Assembly: GCF_029350975.1 (NCBI RefSeq)
Contig: NZ_JARKMR010000003.1
Location: 167,908 to 231,907, forward strand
Source of the DNA: Maribacter zhoushanensis
GTDB taxonomy: Bacteria > Bacteroidota > Bacteroidia > Flavobacteriales > Flavobacteriaceae
Length of the DNA: 64,000 nt
Direction of reading: 5' to 3'
The notes beneath the pieces were generated by a model. It saw nothing but the letters and a program-made list of their open reading frames with translations, did not search any database and was not told where the DNA came from. This document shows, piece by piece, positions 8,234-18,499 of the stretch. How positions within the stretch are numbered: position 1 is the first letter of the stretch; every line of letters starts with the position of its first letter. A program made the position numbers and the translations under genes.

Positions 8234-11017
8234 ATGAGAGCAATACTTCTTTTAGCATTGATGATTGTGGGTACTTTAGGGTACTCTCAAACCAATATCA
8301 GTGGTAATGTTGTTGACCAGAACAACTCGCCCATCCCAGGGGCCAATATTGTTATTGTTGGCAAAACCATTGGAACAGTAACAGATTTCGATGGTAATTT
8401 TAATTTGGCTACATCCGAAGTGCCACCTTTTAAGATAGAGGTGTCTAGCATTGGGTATACGAGTACTACAGAAAGTATTACGAGTGCGAGCCAAAAAATC
8501 ACAATAACCTTAAACGAATCGCAAACCTTTTTAGATGAAGTTGTTATTTCAGCTTCTAGAACACCAGAGCGTATTTTTGAATCTCCTGTAACCGTAGAGA
8601 GAATAGGTATTTCTGAAATTAAGAATACTACGGCCGCTGATTTTTATGGTGGATTAGAGAATTTGAAAGGGGTTGATGTAAATACGAACAGTTTAACGTT
8701 CAAGTCGGTAAATACCAGGGGTTTTGCATCTTTTGCGAATACCCGTTTTATGCAACTTGTTGATGGTATGGATAACTCCACACCCGCGCTAAACTTCCCT
8801 ATTGGTAACTTGGTAGGTATGGTTGAAACAGATGTGCAAAGTGTAGAGCTTTTGCCAGGTGCTTCTTCTGCGTTATATGGTGCAAATGCTTTTAATGGTA
8901 TTTTGTTTATGCGTAGTAAAAGCCCGTTTGATTATGAAGGTATAAGCGTATCTATTAAACAAGGTATTACGTCGCAACAAGCGGCTGGTGATAATTCTTA
9001 TACCGATTTTGGTATTAGAGCGGCTCATAAGTTCAGCGATAAATTTGCGGCTAAAGTTAATTTCGGTTATTTGAAAGGAACAGACTGGGCAGCTAATAAT
9101 ACAGATGATAAAATAACGCCTGGTGGAACAAGAGCAAATTTAAACTATGATGGTGTAAACGTTTATGGTGATGAGGTTTCTACTAACATAAAAGAAGTAG
9201 CGCTTACCTTAGAAGGGTTAGGAATTTTGCCTTCTGGTGCAAATGCATTGGTGCCTTCAGAAATTGTAAGTAGAACAGGTTATAATGAAAGTGATCTTAC
9301 CAATTATAATGCAGAAAGTATAAAAGCTGATTGGGGTTTATATTATAGACCTATAGAGGATAATAGTTTGGAGCTTTCATATGTGGGTAAAGTAGGTACT
9401 GGTAATACAATTTACCAAGGTACTAACAGATATAACATCAAAGGCTTCTTTCAAGAACAGCATAAACTTGAAATCAGAAACGATAACTTCTTTGTAAGAG
9501 GTTATGTTGTTGGTGATAAGTCTGGTGATTCTTATGATATGGTGTTTACAGGTATTAATATCAATAGAGCTTGGAAAGATGATAATACATGGTTTGGTGA
9601 ATATACAGGTGCATATGTACAAGCTACATTATCTGGAGCTACTGATGAGCAAGCACATGCTGCTGCAAGAGCTCAGGCAGAATCTGGTAGATTTTTACCA
9701 GGTACACCAGAATTTGAAGCTGCTTTCAACAGAAGTGTAAATGATCCAGATTTATCTACAGGGTCTAAGTTTCAAGATGCATCAAAATATTACCATGCAG
9801 ATGGTAACTATAACTTTAGTCATTTAATTGATTGGGCAGAAATTCAAGTAGGTGGATCTTTTAGAAAATATGATTTAAATTCATCTGGTACTATTTATAC
9901 AGATTTTGACGGACCAATTAGATATTCGGAATTTGGTATTTACTCTCAAGTTCAAAAAACAATTCCTTTTGAAAGCGAAAAGAGTTTAAAGTTAACAGGT
10001 TCTGTTAGATATGATAAGTCAGAGCTCTTTGATGGTTTTTTCTCTCCTAGATTATCTGCAGGTTATACCTTAAATAGAAACCATAATATTAGAGCTTCTG
10101 CACAAACGGGCTTTAGAAATCCTACTACTCAAGATTTATTTATTGGCTTAAATGCAGGTAGAGCTATCTTAGTGGGGTCTGCAGAAGATAATTTAGATCG
10201 TTATTCAAGAGACTATGAGATAAGTGCTAGTGGTCAACTTTTAGGTCAACCTTCAGAGATTACCCAAACTGGTGGTGCTGCATATACTAATTCTTATTCT
10301 GCAGCTTCTGTTACGGAATTAGGTGAAACAGGCAATCCGGCGGTATTAGAAGTTTCTAATCCAGATTTGATCAAACCTGAAAAAGTGACCTCTTTTGAAA
10401 TTGGATATAGAGGTAAGGTAGATAAACTGGTTATTGACTTTAGTACCTATTATAACAGCTATGAAGATTTTATATCTCAAGAAGTGGTTATTGCTCCTTT
10501 CTACGGGGAAGTTGGTGATGGCGGACTTTCTGTAGCTGCAATAGCAAATGGAGATTTTCAGGCATATAGTGCTTATACAAATACAGATGCTAATGTAAAT
10601 TCATATGGAGCTTCATTAGGTCTGAATATGAAAGTACTTGGTAATTTTGATCTAGGTGGTAGTTATACATTTACCAAGTTGGATTTTGACCGTGAGGCAA
10701 ATCCTGATGTAATGTTGAATTTCAATACACCTGAACATAAGTTCAAGGCATCTTTCGGTAACAAAGAATTGTTCGAAAATTTCGGATTTAATGTATCCTA
10801 TAGATTTAGTGATGATTATTTCTGGGAAGCTACTTTTGGTAATGGAGTAATTCCTGAATTCCATGTTGTAGATGCTCAAATTAATTATGATGTTCCAAGT
10901 ATTAAATCTTCTTTCAAATTAGGAGGTACAAACCTTACTAATAAAGAATATTATACGGCTTTCGGTACTGGCTTCATAGGTTCTATGTACTATTTATCTT
11001 GGACAATTAACAACTAA
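8234..11017 (+). CDS. TonB-dependent receptor
   Basis: The 927-residue outer-membrane receptor has a signal peptide (cleavage near GYSQ), a carboxypeptidase-D regulatory-like domain (ISGNVVDQNNSPIPGANI, about residues 22-105), a plug domain starting at DEVVISASRTPE with GASSALYGANAFNGI, and a C-terminal 22-strand-type barrel ending in YYLSWTINN. It energises uptake of a ligand through TonB-ExbBD. The ligand is unknown. The gene 18 bases downstream encodes an SGNH-hydrolase lipoprotein, so the pair may bind and process an ester-containing or lipid-like substrate, which is inference. No SusD partner is present. Confidence 0.95.
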   Translation: MRAILLLALMIVGTLGYSQTNISGNVVDQNNSPIPGANIVIVGKTIGTVTDFDGNFNLATSEVPPFKIEVSSIGYTSTTESITSASQKITITLNESQTFLDEVVISASRTPERIFESPVTVERIGISEIKNTTAADFYGGLENLKGVDVNTNSLTFKSVNTRGFASFANTRFMQLVDGMDNSTPALNFPIGNLVGMVETDVQSVELLPGASSALYGANAFNGILFMRSKSPFDYEGISVSIKQGITSQQAAGDNSYTDFGIRAAHKFSDKFAAKVNFGYLKGTDWAANNTDDKITPGGTRANLNYDGVNVYGDEVSTNIKEVALTLEGLGILPSGANALVPSEIVSRTGYNESDLTNYNAESIKADWGLYYRPIEDNSLELSYVGKVGTGNTIYQGTNRYNIKGFFQEQHKLEIRNDNFFVRGYVVGDKSGDSYDMVFTGININRAWKDDNTWFGEYTGAYVQATLSGATDEQAHAAARAQAESGRFLPGTPEFEAAFNRSVNDPDLSTGSKFQDASKYYHADGNYNFSHLIDWAEIQVGGSFRKYDLNSSGTIYTDFDGPIRYSEFGIYSQVQKTIPFESEKSLKLTGSVRYDKSELFDGFFSPRLSAGYTLNRNHNIRASAQTGFRNPTTQDLFIGLNAGRAILVGSAEDNLDRYSRDYEISASGQLLGQPSEITQTGGAAYTNSYSAASVTELGETGNPAVLEVSNPDLIKPEKVTSFEIGYRGKVDKLVIDFSTYYNSYEDFISQEVVIAPFYGEVGDGGLSVAAIANGDFQAYSAYTNTDANVNSYGASLGLNMKVLGNFDLGGSYTFTKLDFDREANPDVMLNFNTPEHKFKASFGNKELFENFGFNVSYRFSDDYFWEATFGNGVIPEFHVVDAQINYDVPSIKSSFKLGGTNLTNKEYYTAFGTGFIGSMYYLSWTINN

Positions 11018-11035
11018 TTAAAATCAAAAGTTGAA

Positions 11036-12670
11036 ATGAAAAACTTAAAATATTTATATATTTCTTTAGGTATATTTGCTTTTACGGCTTGTAATGATCC
11101 TGAAGATGTTGATCTTGAGCCAGAAGTAATGGCAGAAGAGTTACCGGCATTAACAGCTGGTTCGGCAGATTTCTCTAATTATGTTTCTTTAGGAAATTCG
11201 TTAACGGCAGGTTTTACTGATGGGGCATTATTTCAAGCCAGTCAGAGTCTTTCTCTTCCTAACTTATTATCTCAAAAATTTAGTCTTGCAGGCGGCGGTA
11301 CATTTACACAGCCATTGACTAATGATAATATTGGTGGTTTGGCACTAGCTGGAACAAGAATTCAAAGCCCAAGGTTAGTTTTTGGAGGTGCGGGTCCGGT
11401 TCCTTTAGAGTCTGTAATTGGTGATGTTACTGTAACCACGGATATTGCACTGAACAACCCAACAGGTCCTTTTAATAATTTAGGTGTGCCTGGTGCCAAG
11501 AGTTTTCATCTACTGGCTCCTGGATATGGAAATATAGGTAATGTACAACTAGGTCTAGCAAATCCATATTTTGTAAGAATGACTGGTGCAACACCAGATA
11601 TAAGTGTGTTAGAAATGGCAGTAAGCCAAGCGCCTAGTTTTTTCTCTCTATGGATAGGTAATAATGATGTATTAGGTTATGCTACTACAGGTGGTGACGG
11701 TACTGATCCTATTACGCCTGTTTCTGGTGCGCCAGGTCAAGGTTTTGATGGTAGTTACGGTGCTTTGATAGCAACGCTAACAGCTGGTGGAGCACAAGGT
11801 GTAGTTGCAAACATTCCTAATGTTACAGATGTGCCTCATTTTACTACCGTACCACATAATCCTCTAGATCCAACGGATGAATCTTTTGGAGCTCAGATTG
11901 CTACATTAAATGGAATTTTTGGTCAATTAAATCAAGTTTATGCATTTTTAGGTGTGCCTGAGCGTTCCATTGAGTTTTCAGAAACCCAAGCAAGTGAGGT
12001 AATTATTAAGGATGAAGAGTTAACTGATTTATCTGCTCAGATTGCTGCTGTGTTAGGTGGTAGTCCAACATTTCCAGCTTTTGTACAATCATTTGGTTTA
12101 CCGGCGGAAGCTGCACCTTTAGTAGCTGGATTATTAGGAAGTGTTTATGGTCAATCTAGAGAAGCAACAGCAGATGACTTGTTCGTTTTACCTAGTTCAA
12201 CGGTTATAGGAACGGTAAATGTAGAATCAGTAGGCGCGTTAATGGCTGCAGGATTGCCACAGGCATTAGCTGGTCAGTTTTCGGTTGAAGGTATAACGCT
12301 TCCGTTAGAAGATAAGTGGGTTTTAATACCTGAAGAGCAACAAGAGATTGCCGTAGCTACTGAAGCTTTCAATCAAATTATTGCGGCTACAGCTAGCCAA
12401 GCAGGTTTGGCATTGGTAGATGCAAATACGTTATTGAATCAATTGGCAAATGGTGGTATTACAAGTGGCGATTTCACTTTACAATCAAATTTAGTGACCG
12501 GTGGAGCCTTCTCTTTAGATGGTATTCATCCTACTGCTAGAGGTTATGCATTATTGGCAAATGAGTTTATGATAGCAATTGATGCTACTTATGGTTCAAA
12601 TTTTAAAGAATCAGGTAATTTGTTAAATGTGGGTGATTATCCTACCAACTACCCGGCAACACTTCAATAA
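11036..12670 (+). CDS. SGNH/GDSL-hydrolase family lipoprotein
   Basis: This 544-residue lipoprotein has lipobox FTAC (Cys19). The SGNH blocks are visible: block I is YVSLGNSLTAG with the candidate nucleophile Ser55 (GNSL in place of GDSL), block III is LWIGNNDVLG, and block V is DGIHPTARGYALLANE near residue 495 with the Asp-x-x-His dyad. The length exceeds simple SGNH esterases because of low-complexity insertions between blocks III and V. It is coupled to the receptor upstream and ends with its own terminator. The substrate is unknown; an esterase or lipase acting at the cell surface is the simplest reading. Confidence 0.88.
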   Translation: MKNLKYLYISLGIFAFTACNDPEDVDLEPEVMAEELPALTAGSADFSNYVSLGNSLTAGFTDGALFQASQSLSLPNLLSQKFSLAGGGTFTQPLTNDNIGGLALAGTRIQSPRLVFGGAGPVPLESVIGDVTVTTDIALNNPTGPFNNLGVPGAKSFHLLAPGYGNIGNVQLGLANPYFVRMTGATPDISVLEMAVSQAPSFFSLWIGNNDVLGYATTGGDGTDPITPVSGAPGQGFDGSYGALIATLTAGGAQGVVANIPNVTDVPHFTTVPHNPLDPTDESFGAQIATLNGIFGQLNQVYAFLGVPERSIEFSETQASEVIIKDEELTDLSAQIAAVLGGSPTFPAFVQSFGLPAEAAPLVAGLLGSVYGQSREATADDLFVLPSSTVIGTVNVESVGALMAAGLPQALAGQFSVEGITLPLEDKWVLIPEEQQEIAVATEAFNQIIAATASQAGLALVDANTLLNQLANGGITSGDFTLQSNLVTGGAFSLDGIHPTARGYALLANEFMIAIDATYGSNFKESGNLLNVGDYPTNYPATLQ

Positions 12671-12695
12671 ATGGGTTTAAAATATTAAGATTTAC

Positions 12696-12725
12696 AAGGC
12701 ACTTTTTAAGTGCCTTTTTTCTTTT
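12696..12725 (+). terminator. Rho-independent terminator after the receptor/SGNH operon
   Basis: GGCACTT-TTT-AAGTGCC is a perfect hairpin followed by TTTTTT. It separates the operon from the atpD promoter about 45 bases further on. Confidence 0.9.
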
Positions 12726-12768
12726 TTAAAAAAGAAAAAAAACAATTTTTCTTTAAAATTGAAAAGAG

Positions 12769-12776
12769 TATCTTTG
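12769..12776 (+). promoter_or_regulatory. -7 element (TATCTTTG) of the atpD-atpC operon
   Basis: TATCTTTG is an exact TAnnTTTG match 61 bases before the atpD start. A T-rich stretch (12746-12750) stands where the -33 element is expected. Transcription should start near 12780, directly at the base of the leader hairpin. Confidence 0.65.
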
Positions 12777-12779
12777 CAG

Positions 12780-12804
12780 CCTGAAAATGAGAGTATTTTT
12801 CAGG
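12780..12804 (+). other. Perfect stem-loop at the 5' end of the atpD leader
   Basis: CCTGAAAA (12780-12787) pairs perfectly with TTTTCAGG (12797-12804) around a 9-base loop. It begins at about the predicted transcription start, so the mRNA would open with a hairpin. Possible roles are protection of the 5' end or translational control; neither is shown. A similar element precedes rplU at 46121. Confidence 0.6.
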
Positions 12805-12834
12805 TTTTATAAAACGCAATAAATAAACATATAA

Positions 12835-14346
<1,512 letters not shown>

Positions 14347-14367
14347 ACTGTTATAAGTTTGTGGCCG

Positions 14368-14414
14368 GGTTTGTTAAAGAATAAACCAGCAACGAACAAC
14401 GAACAACGAACAAC
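14368..14414 (+). repeat. atpD-atpC spacer: hairpin plus tandem heptamer
   Basis: GGTTTGTT (14368-14375) pairs with AATAAACC (14380-14387) with one G-U pair and a 4-base loop. It is followed at 14391-14414 by 3.4 tandem copies of AACGAAC. The 77-base spacer is unusually long for genes whose products are made in a fixed ratio. The structure could tune relative translation or mRNA decay, or be a slippage-generated spacer. Confidence 0.6.
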
Positions 14415-14423
14415 TAGAAAAGT

Positions 14424-14702
14424 ATGTATTTAGAAATTGTATCACCAGAGGCAACATTATTTGCAGGTGAAGTAACTTCGGTTACGGTACCAGGTATAAA
14501 TGGTGAGTTTCAAATGATGAAAGACCACGCCCCAATTGTATCATTGTTACAAGAAGGTAAGGTAAAGGTTGCAGGTAATATCACTTTAGATGAAGAATAT
14601 GCCTCTAAGTTCACTAAAGATGCTAACGGAAATACAGTATTACAAATTTCTAGCGGAACTATAGAGCTTAAGAATAATAGAGTAATTGTACTGGCAGATT
14701 AA
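14424..14702 (+). CDS. atpC: F1Fo ATP synthase subunit epsilon, short form
   Basis: The epsilon subunit belongs to the central stalk of F1. The 92 residues correspond to the N-terminal beta-sandwich domain only (MYLEIVSPEATLFAGEV, GINGEFQMMKDHAP). The C-terminal two-helix domain that inhibits ATP hydrolysis in E. coli (about 139 residues in all) is missing, with no sign of a frameshift; the stop is followed directly by a terminator. Inhibition by an extended epsilon is therefore unlikely in this organism. Confidence 0.95.
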   Translation: MYLEIVSPEATLFAGEVTSVTVPGINGEFQMMKDHAPIVSLLQEGKVKVAGNITLDEEYASKFTKDANGNTVLQISSGTIELKNNRVIVLAD

Positions 14703-14723
14703 CTAGTACATTTAGTATAAATT

Positions 14724-14757
14724 AAAAAGGCTATACTTTTAAGTGTAGCCTTTTTTT
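14724..14757. terminator. Bidirectional terminator between atpC and the XRE gene
   Basis: AAAAAGGCTATACTT and AGTGTAGCCTTTTTTT form a stem around a TTA loop, with A and T tracts on both sides. It serves atpC rightward and the leftward operon whose last gene stops at 14756. Confidence 0.9.
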
Positions 14758-14962
14758 ATTCCTTTTTATAAGCAAGAATATCTGCAGGTTGGCAGTCTAA
14801 TGCCTTACAAATAGCTTCTAACGTAGAAAAACGAATTGCTTTAGCTTTGCCTGATTTTAGAATAGAAAGGTTGGCTTCTGTAATGCCGATCATTTCTGCG
14901 AGTTCTTTACTCTTAAGGTTACGGTCTGCTAGTACAGTATTTAAGTTAACGACTATGCTCAT
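14756..14962 (-). CDS. XRE/Cro-type helix-turn-helix regulator (YozG-like)
   Basis: The 68-residue protein is a single HTH domain: LKSKELAEMIGITEANLSIL contains the two HTH helices, and LEAICKALDCQPADIL is the usual end of the HTH_26/YozG type. It is the last gene of a leftward operon behind two DUF2975 membrane-protein genes, 2 bases after the preceding stop codon. Pairs of a DUF2975 protein and such a small regulator recur in many bacteria. The membrane proteins may control the regulator, or the regulator may control its own operon. Confidence 0.9.
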   Translation of the reverse strand: MSIVVNLNTVLADRNLKSKELAEMIGITEANLSILKSGKAKAIRFSTLEAICKALDCQPADILAYKKE

Positions 14963-14964
14963 GG

Positions 14965-15477
14965 TTATATGGTTAAGTCGTTTTCAGATTGTACGTTAAA
15001 GCCCTTTTGAAACATGTAAGTTAGAAACAAGGAGATCATTCCAAATATAATCAGCAGAATAAGATTGTGAATATTTCTAAATTCAGTCTTATGCATTATT
15101 GGATAATGAATTAGAAAGTATAAAACAGGACCAATAATTAAATTTAGGATGGTTAAGAGTTTTAAATTTTTAATGATGCCTTTATTAAATATGACAGTTT
15201 TTTTTAAGGCTTTAAAAATGTTAGAAAGTAAATAGAGCAGTAGAATTCCAAATATGAGAATTAGAGTTATAGTTAGTATATCACTAGAGTGATAATTGCC
15301 ATCAATAGAGCTTCCTGTCAAAGGAATTTTCATATTAAATCTACCGTCTGTGATCGTAAATCTATCGGTAATAAAAGCAAATTCCATATAGGTTAGAAAA
15401 GCCAAGAGTACAATTGTAATACTTCTAAATATATAGTAGAAGAATGCTGAAAGTGATTTTGGACCAAATATTTTCAT
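14965..15477 (-). CDS. DUF2975 membrane protein (second copy)
   Basis: The 170-residue protein has four predicted membrane helices and the layout of DUF2975. Its C-terminus ends QSENDLTI; the neighbouring copy ends KQENDLTI, so the two are paralogues, yet the rest has diverged strongly. It lies 10 bases after its paralogue and 2 bases before the XRE gene. Function is unknown; the shared tail may be the contact with the regulator. Confidence 0.8.
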   Translation of the reverse strand: MKIFGPKSLSAFFYYIFRSITIVLLAFLTYMEFAFITDRFTITDGRFNMKIPLTGSSIDGNYHSSDILTITLILIFGILLLYLLSNIFKALKKTVIFNKGIIKNLKLLTILNLIIGPVLYFLIHYPIMHKTEFRNIHNLILLIIFGMISLFLTYMFQKGFNVQSENDLTI

Positions 15478-15487
15478 GTTATTCTTT

Positions 15488-16015
15488 TTATATAGTTAAG
15501 TCGTTTTCTTGTTTTAGACGATAGCCTTCTTTAATTAATTGGGCTATAATAAGTAGAAAAATAGCGATTACTAAAAGTGATATTCTTCCGCTTAGTGCCG
15601 TTCCAAAATTTTTGCCTAAGGTATATGATGCTGAAACACCATATTCTAAAGTTATTTCAAAGGATTTTTCTATTAATCTTATAAAGAAAATTAAAACAGA
15701 ATAGGTTATTAGTCCGTTACCGACCTTTCTAAAAATAGCACTATTTTTTTCTGTAAATATTGTATCGGTTTTAAATCCAGGTATTACTTTTCTTAATTTA
15801 AAAAGAAGCCAGAATATATAACCTTGTAATAAAACAGTTAGTAAAGGAATTAGAAGCATTAGTATCCAGCTATTTTCTTCGCCGGAATATTGGAGCAAAT
15901 CAAATTTTGTAAGAACGTATTTTGATAAATCACCTAAGTTTAAAATTATAGATATTAGTACGGAGAAAATTAAAAAATTAATAAGCCATTTGAGTGCAGT
16001 AAGAAGACTTTTCAT
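15488..16015 (-). CDS. DUF2975 membrane protein (first copy)
   Basis: I choose the ATG at 16015 (MKSLLTALKWLINF, 175 residues). A longer frame reaches a TTG at 16042, but that overlaps the promoter -7 element. Four membrane helices are predicted. The tail KQENDLTI is almost the same as that of the next gene. It heads a three-gene leftward operon (DUF2975, DUF2975, XRE). Confidence 0.8.
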   Translation of the reverse strand: MKSLLTALKWLINFLIFSVLISIILNLGDLSKYVLTKFDLLQYSGEENSWILMLLIPLLTVLLQGYIFWLLFKLRKVIPGFKTDTIFTEKNSAIFRKVGNGLITYSVLIFFIRLIEKSFEITLEYGVSASYTLGKNFGTALSGRISLLVIAIFLLIIAQLIKEGYRLKQENDLTI

Positions 16016-16039
16016 AATATAATTATTGTTTAACGATAA

Positions 16040-16067
16040 CAAATATATAAAAATTATCGAAAAACAA
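16040..16067 (-). promoter_or_regulatory. Promoter of the DUF2975-DUF2975-XRE operon
   Basis: Read leftward, TTG (16067-16065) is followed after 17 bases by TATATTTG (16047-16040), an exact -7 match. The region is very AT-rich, so an operator for the XRE protein could lie here; I see no clear inverted repeat. Confidence 0.55.
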
Positions 16068-16091
16068 TAATAAATTACAAGATATATGGTT

Positions 16092-16625
16092 TTATGAAGT
16101 CTTCAAAGAAATCAATTCCCAATCTTGGCCCAAAGAACTGTAAGTGCATATTTTTTCAAAACCTACGGCATAATGAGCACCTAAGGATCTGCTGTTAGTG
16201 GCGTCAACTTCTGTAATAATAGCATCGTAAGTTGGGTAGGAGGCAATTTTCATGGCGTTGTAAAGTCCGCGGAAAATTCCCATTTTCCTATGGGTTTTGG
16301 CAACACAAATTTGCCCCATAGTAATGAAATTTTGAATGTTAACGTTTTCCATTTCTGAAAACATTGGTCTTAAAACAGAGATTTCATCTTTAAAATCTTC
16401 GGTCATTGAAAGGGCATAACCAACTACCTTATCACCATCTTTCGCAATAATATGTGGGCAGGCGTTATTCATTCTGGTAAGAATATCTAAGGTATGGTGA
16501 ACGGTAACAAAACCCTCTTGTTCCATTTCTAAATCAGAAACAGTTGATTTTAAGTTCATCTGTTGTAAAGAAAGAATCTGTATTAATTCTTCATTGGTTG
16601 TGGCGGTCGTATATATCAAATTCAT
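16092..16625 (-). CDS. GNAT family N-acetyltransferase
   Basis: The 177-residue protein has the acetyl-CoA-binding core of GNAT enzymes: the strand ITMGQICVAKTHRKMGIFRG contains the Q/RxxGxG/A-type loop (RKMGIF), and the conserved segment AIITEVDATNSRSLGAHYAVGF follows. Its substrate is unknown. Its ATG directly abuts the stop codon of the M61 peptidase gene upstream (16626), so the two are co-translated. Confidence 0.88.
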   Translation of the reverse strand: MNLIYTTATTNEELIQILSLQQMNLKSTVSDLEMEQEGFVTVHHTLDILTRMNNACPHIIAKDGDKVVGYALSMTEDFKDEISVLRPMFSEMENVNIQNFITMGQICVAKTHRKMGIFRGLYNAMKIASYPTYDAIITEVDATNSRSLGAHYAVGFEKICTYSSLGQDWELISLKTS

Positions 16626-18425
16626 TTAGTCAACTTTTAACCAAGCTTTACGAGCTTTTAATACCTTTTTTGAAGGAGCTTTTTCATTTTTCTCAACTAA
16701 GCTGATGGTATAATTTGGATCAGAGCTTAAGGTTACCTCTGCTTTTCTTTCTATACCATCTCGTAAAAATGTTATTGAAAGAATATCTTCTGGTTTAAAT
16801 TCATCTTTGATAAACGTACTAAATTGAATACCATTAGGGAATGATTTGCCATTTATTGAAGTAATGATATCACCTTTGTCTAAGCCGGCAATATAAGCCG
16901 GACTCCCAATTTTTGTGTTGCTTCTAATTTCGCCGTTTAAATCATCTGTAATAGATACAGCAGCGCCAAAATAAGCCACTTCTGGGTCTTGAGATAAACT
17001 TACGCCTACCATTTTAAATAGTTCGTTATACTGCGGCATTTCGCTTTTGCGAATAAAACGGTTGAAGAAGTTATTGCCGAATGTTTCGCCGGCATACATG
17101 TTCAAAGTTTGGTTCAAATTTTCAATAGTGTATGGATTTTCCGTTTTACCGTAGGTAGTCCAAACCAGTTTCATGAAATCATCTAAATTCAATCCCTTTT
17201 CACGTAAAGAAAGGTCTAGCGCAAGACCAAGAACACTGCCGTAAGAATAATAAGAGATAAATGTATTTTCTCTGTTAACCGGGTCTACAGAAGTTGCCGC
17301 ATCAACAAAAGGAGCTTGATGACTCATTTCTATGGGGTTGAAAAATTTTCTGGCAGGTGAATTCCAAACATAGTTAAAAGTACCTGTTAATCCTTCTACA
17401 TATTTTTCTGGAGTGATCAATCCTGCTCGGCATAAAATTAGATTGGTGTAATAACTGGTAAAACCTTCTGCAAACCAAAGCTCGCCACTCATATTGGCTC
17501 CTTTAAAATCAAATGGTTCTAAAGATTTAGGTCTAATGCGTTCTACATTCCAGCTATGGAAAAATTCATGGGATACCGTACCAATATTTCTTTCCATACC
17601 GCTGTTTGCTAAAGTTCTGGTACTGGTTAAAATAGTAGAATTTCTATGCTCCATGCCATCGCCAGAGACATTTGGCATGTAACAGGCTAAAAAGGTATAA
17701 GTGCCGTAATCAAATTTAGGAAGCTCCCCAAAAACATCTTTTTCTGCAAGCACAACTTTTTTTACTTTTTCAAAATAGGTGTCGGCTTCTTCTTCAGTAC
17801 CTGGGTCTAGTAATGCTAGTGTAATGGTTTGCCCATCTACCTCAAATTCCCTCACTTTATGATTGCTTAACAGCGTTGGGCTATCCATAAAATAATATAG
17901 ATTGGGTGCGCTGTAGATAGTACCTTTTACATGTGGTAATTGGGTGGCTATTTTCCAGTTTAAGTCCGCTCTTATTTTAAAATCTACCGTAATATCCCTG
18001 TTGCTAAGCTGTGGAGCGTACATAAATGTAGCAGGTATATTTAAGTGTGCATTGGTTTCATTAATTTGCGAATAGGTGCCATCTGCTCTATTTGCAAACA
18101 GGATGTACTCAATTTTTACGGTGCCGTCATGTCCATAAACCTTCCATTCATATGGGTTTTTTCTTGAAACCTTTAATGCATTACCATTAGCATCAGTAGC
18201 TGTAAAATTATACACATTTTTGGCAAATTCATGAAGTGCATATCTGCCTGGCGATGTTCTACTCATTCTAAGAGATAGCGTATCTGAAGTTATATCTGGG
18301 AATGTAGCTGAAATATTAGCTTCATGATGAACGGCATTTTCAAAAGAGATTGTGTAAGAATTAGTCTGTGCAATTAGTTGAACAGCGTGTAGGGTAAAAA
18401 ATAATATAAATAGGAGATAGCGCAT
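16626..18425 (-). CDS. M61 family metallopeptidase with PDZ domain
   Basis: This 599-residue secreted peptidase has a signal peptide ending LIAQ, an M61 N-terminal beta domain, the zinc motif HEFFHSWNVERIRP (HExxH near residue 286, with the characteristic SWN), the downstream Glu region LWFAEGFTSYY, and a C-terminal PDZ domain (GSPAYIAGLDKGDIITSING, about residues 505-575). M61 enzymes are aminopeptidases of the glycyl type; the periplasm is the likely site. It is followed without a gap by the GNAT gene. Confidence 0.95.
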   Translation of the reverse strand: MRYLLFILFFTLHAVQLIAQTNSYTISFENAVHHEANISATFPDITSDTLSLRMSRTSPGRYALHEFAKNVYNFTATDANGNALKVSRKNPYEWKVYGHDGTVKIEYILFANRADGTYSQINETNAHLNIPATFMYAPQLSNRDITVDFKIRADLNWKIATQLPHVKGTIYSAPNLYYFMDSPTLLSNHKVREFEVDGQTITLALLDPGTEEEADTYFEKVKKVVLAEKDVFGELPKFDYGTYTFLACYMPNVSGDGMEHRNSTILTSTRTLANSGMERNIGTVSHEFFHSWNVERIRPKSLEPFDFKGANMSGELWFAEGFTSYYTNLILCRAGLITPEKYVEGLTGTFNYVWNSPARKFFNPIEMSHQAPFVDAATSVDPVNRENTFISYYSYGSVLGLALDLSLREKGLNLDDFMKLVWTTYGKTENPYTIENLNQTLNMYAGETFGNNFFNRFIRKSEMPQYNELFKMVGVSLSQDPEVAYFGAAVSITDDLNGEIRSNTKIGSPAYIAGLDKGDIITSINGKSFPNGIQFSTFIKDEFKPEDILSITFLRDGIERKAEVTLSSDPNYTISLVEKNEKAPSKKVLKARKAWLKVD

Positions 18426-18499
18426 ACAATGATTTTTAGCTAAGATAATGAAGCTATTTTATGTATGAATCTACAAAAGTAAAATTAGAGAAAAGTGGA

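Noticed and set aside
14391..14414. Tandem heptamer as a possible CRISPR-like array.
   Set aside because: The units are 7 bases without spacers, so it is a simple tandem repeat.
16016..16042. TTG start at 16042 for the first DUF2975 gene.
   Set aside because: It would put the start codon against the promoter -7 element; the ATG at 16015 begins right before the first membrane helix.
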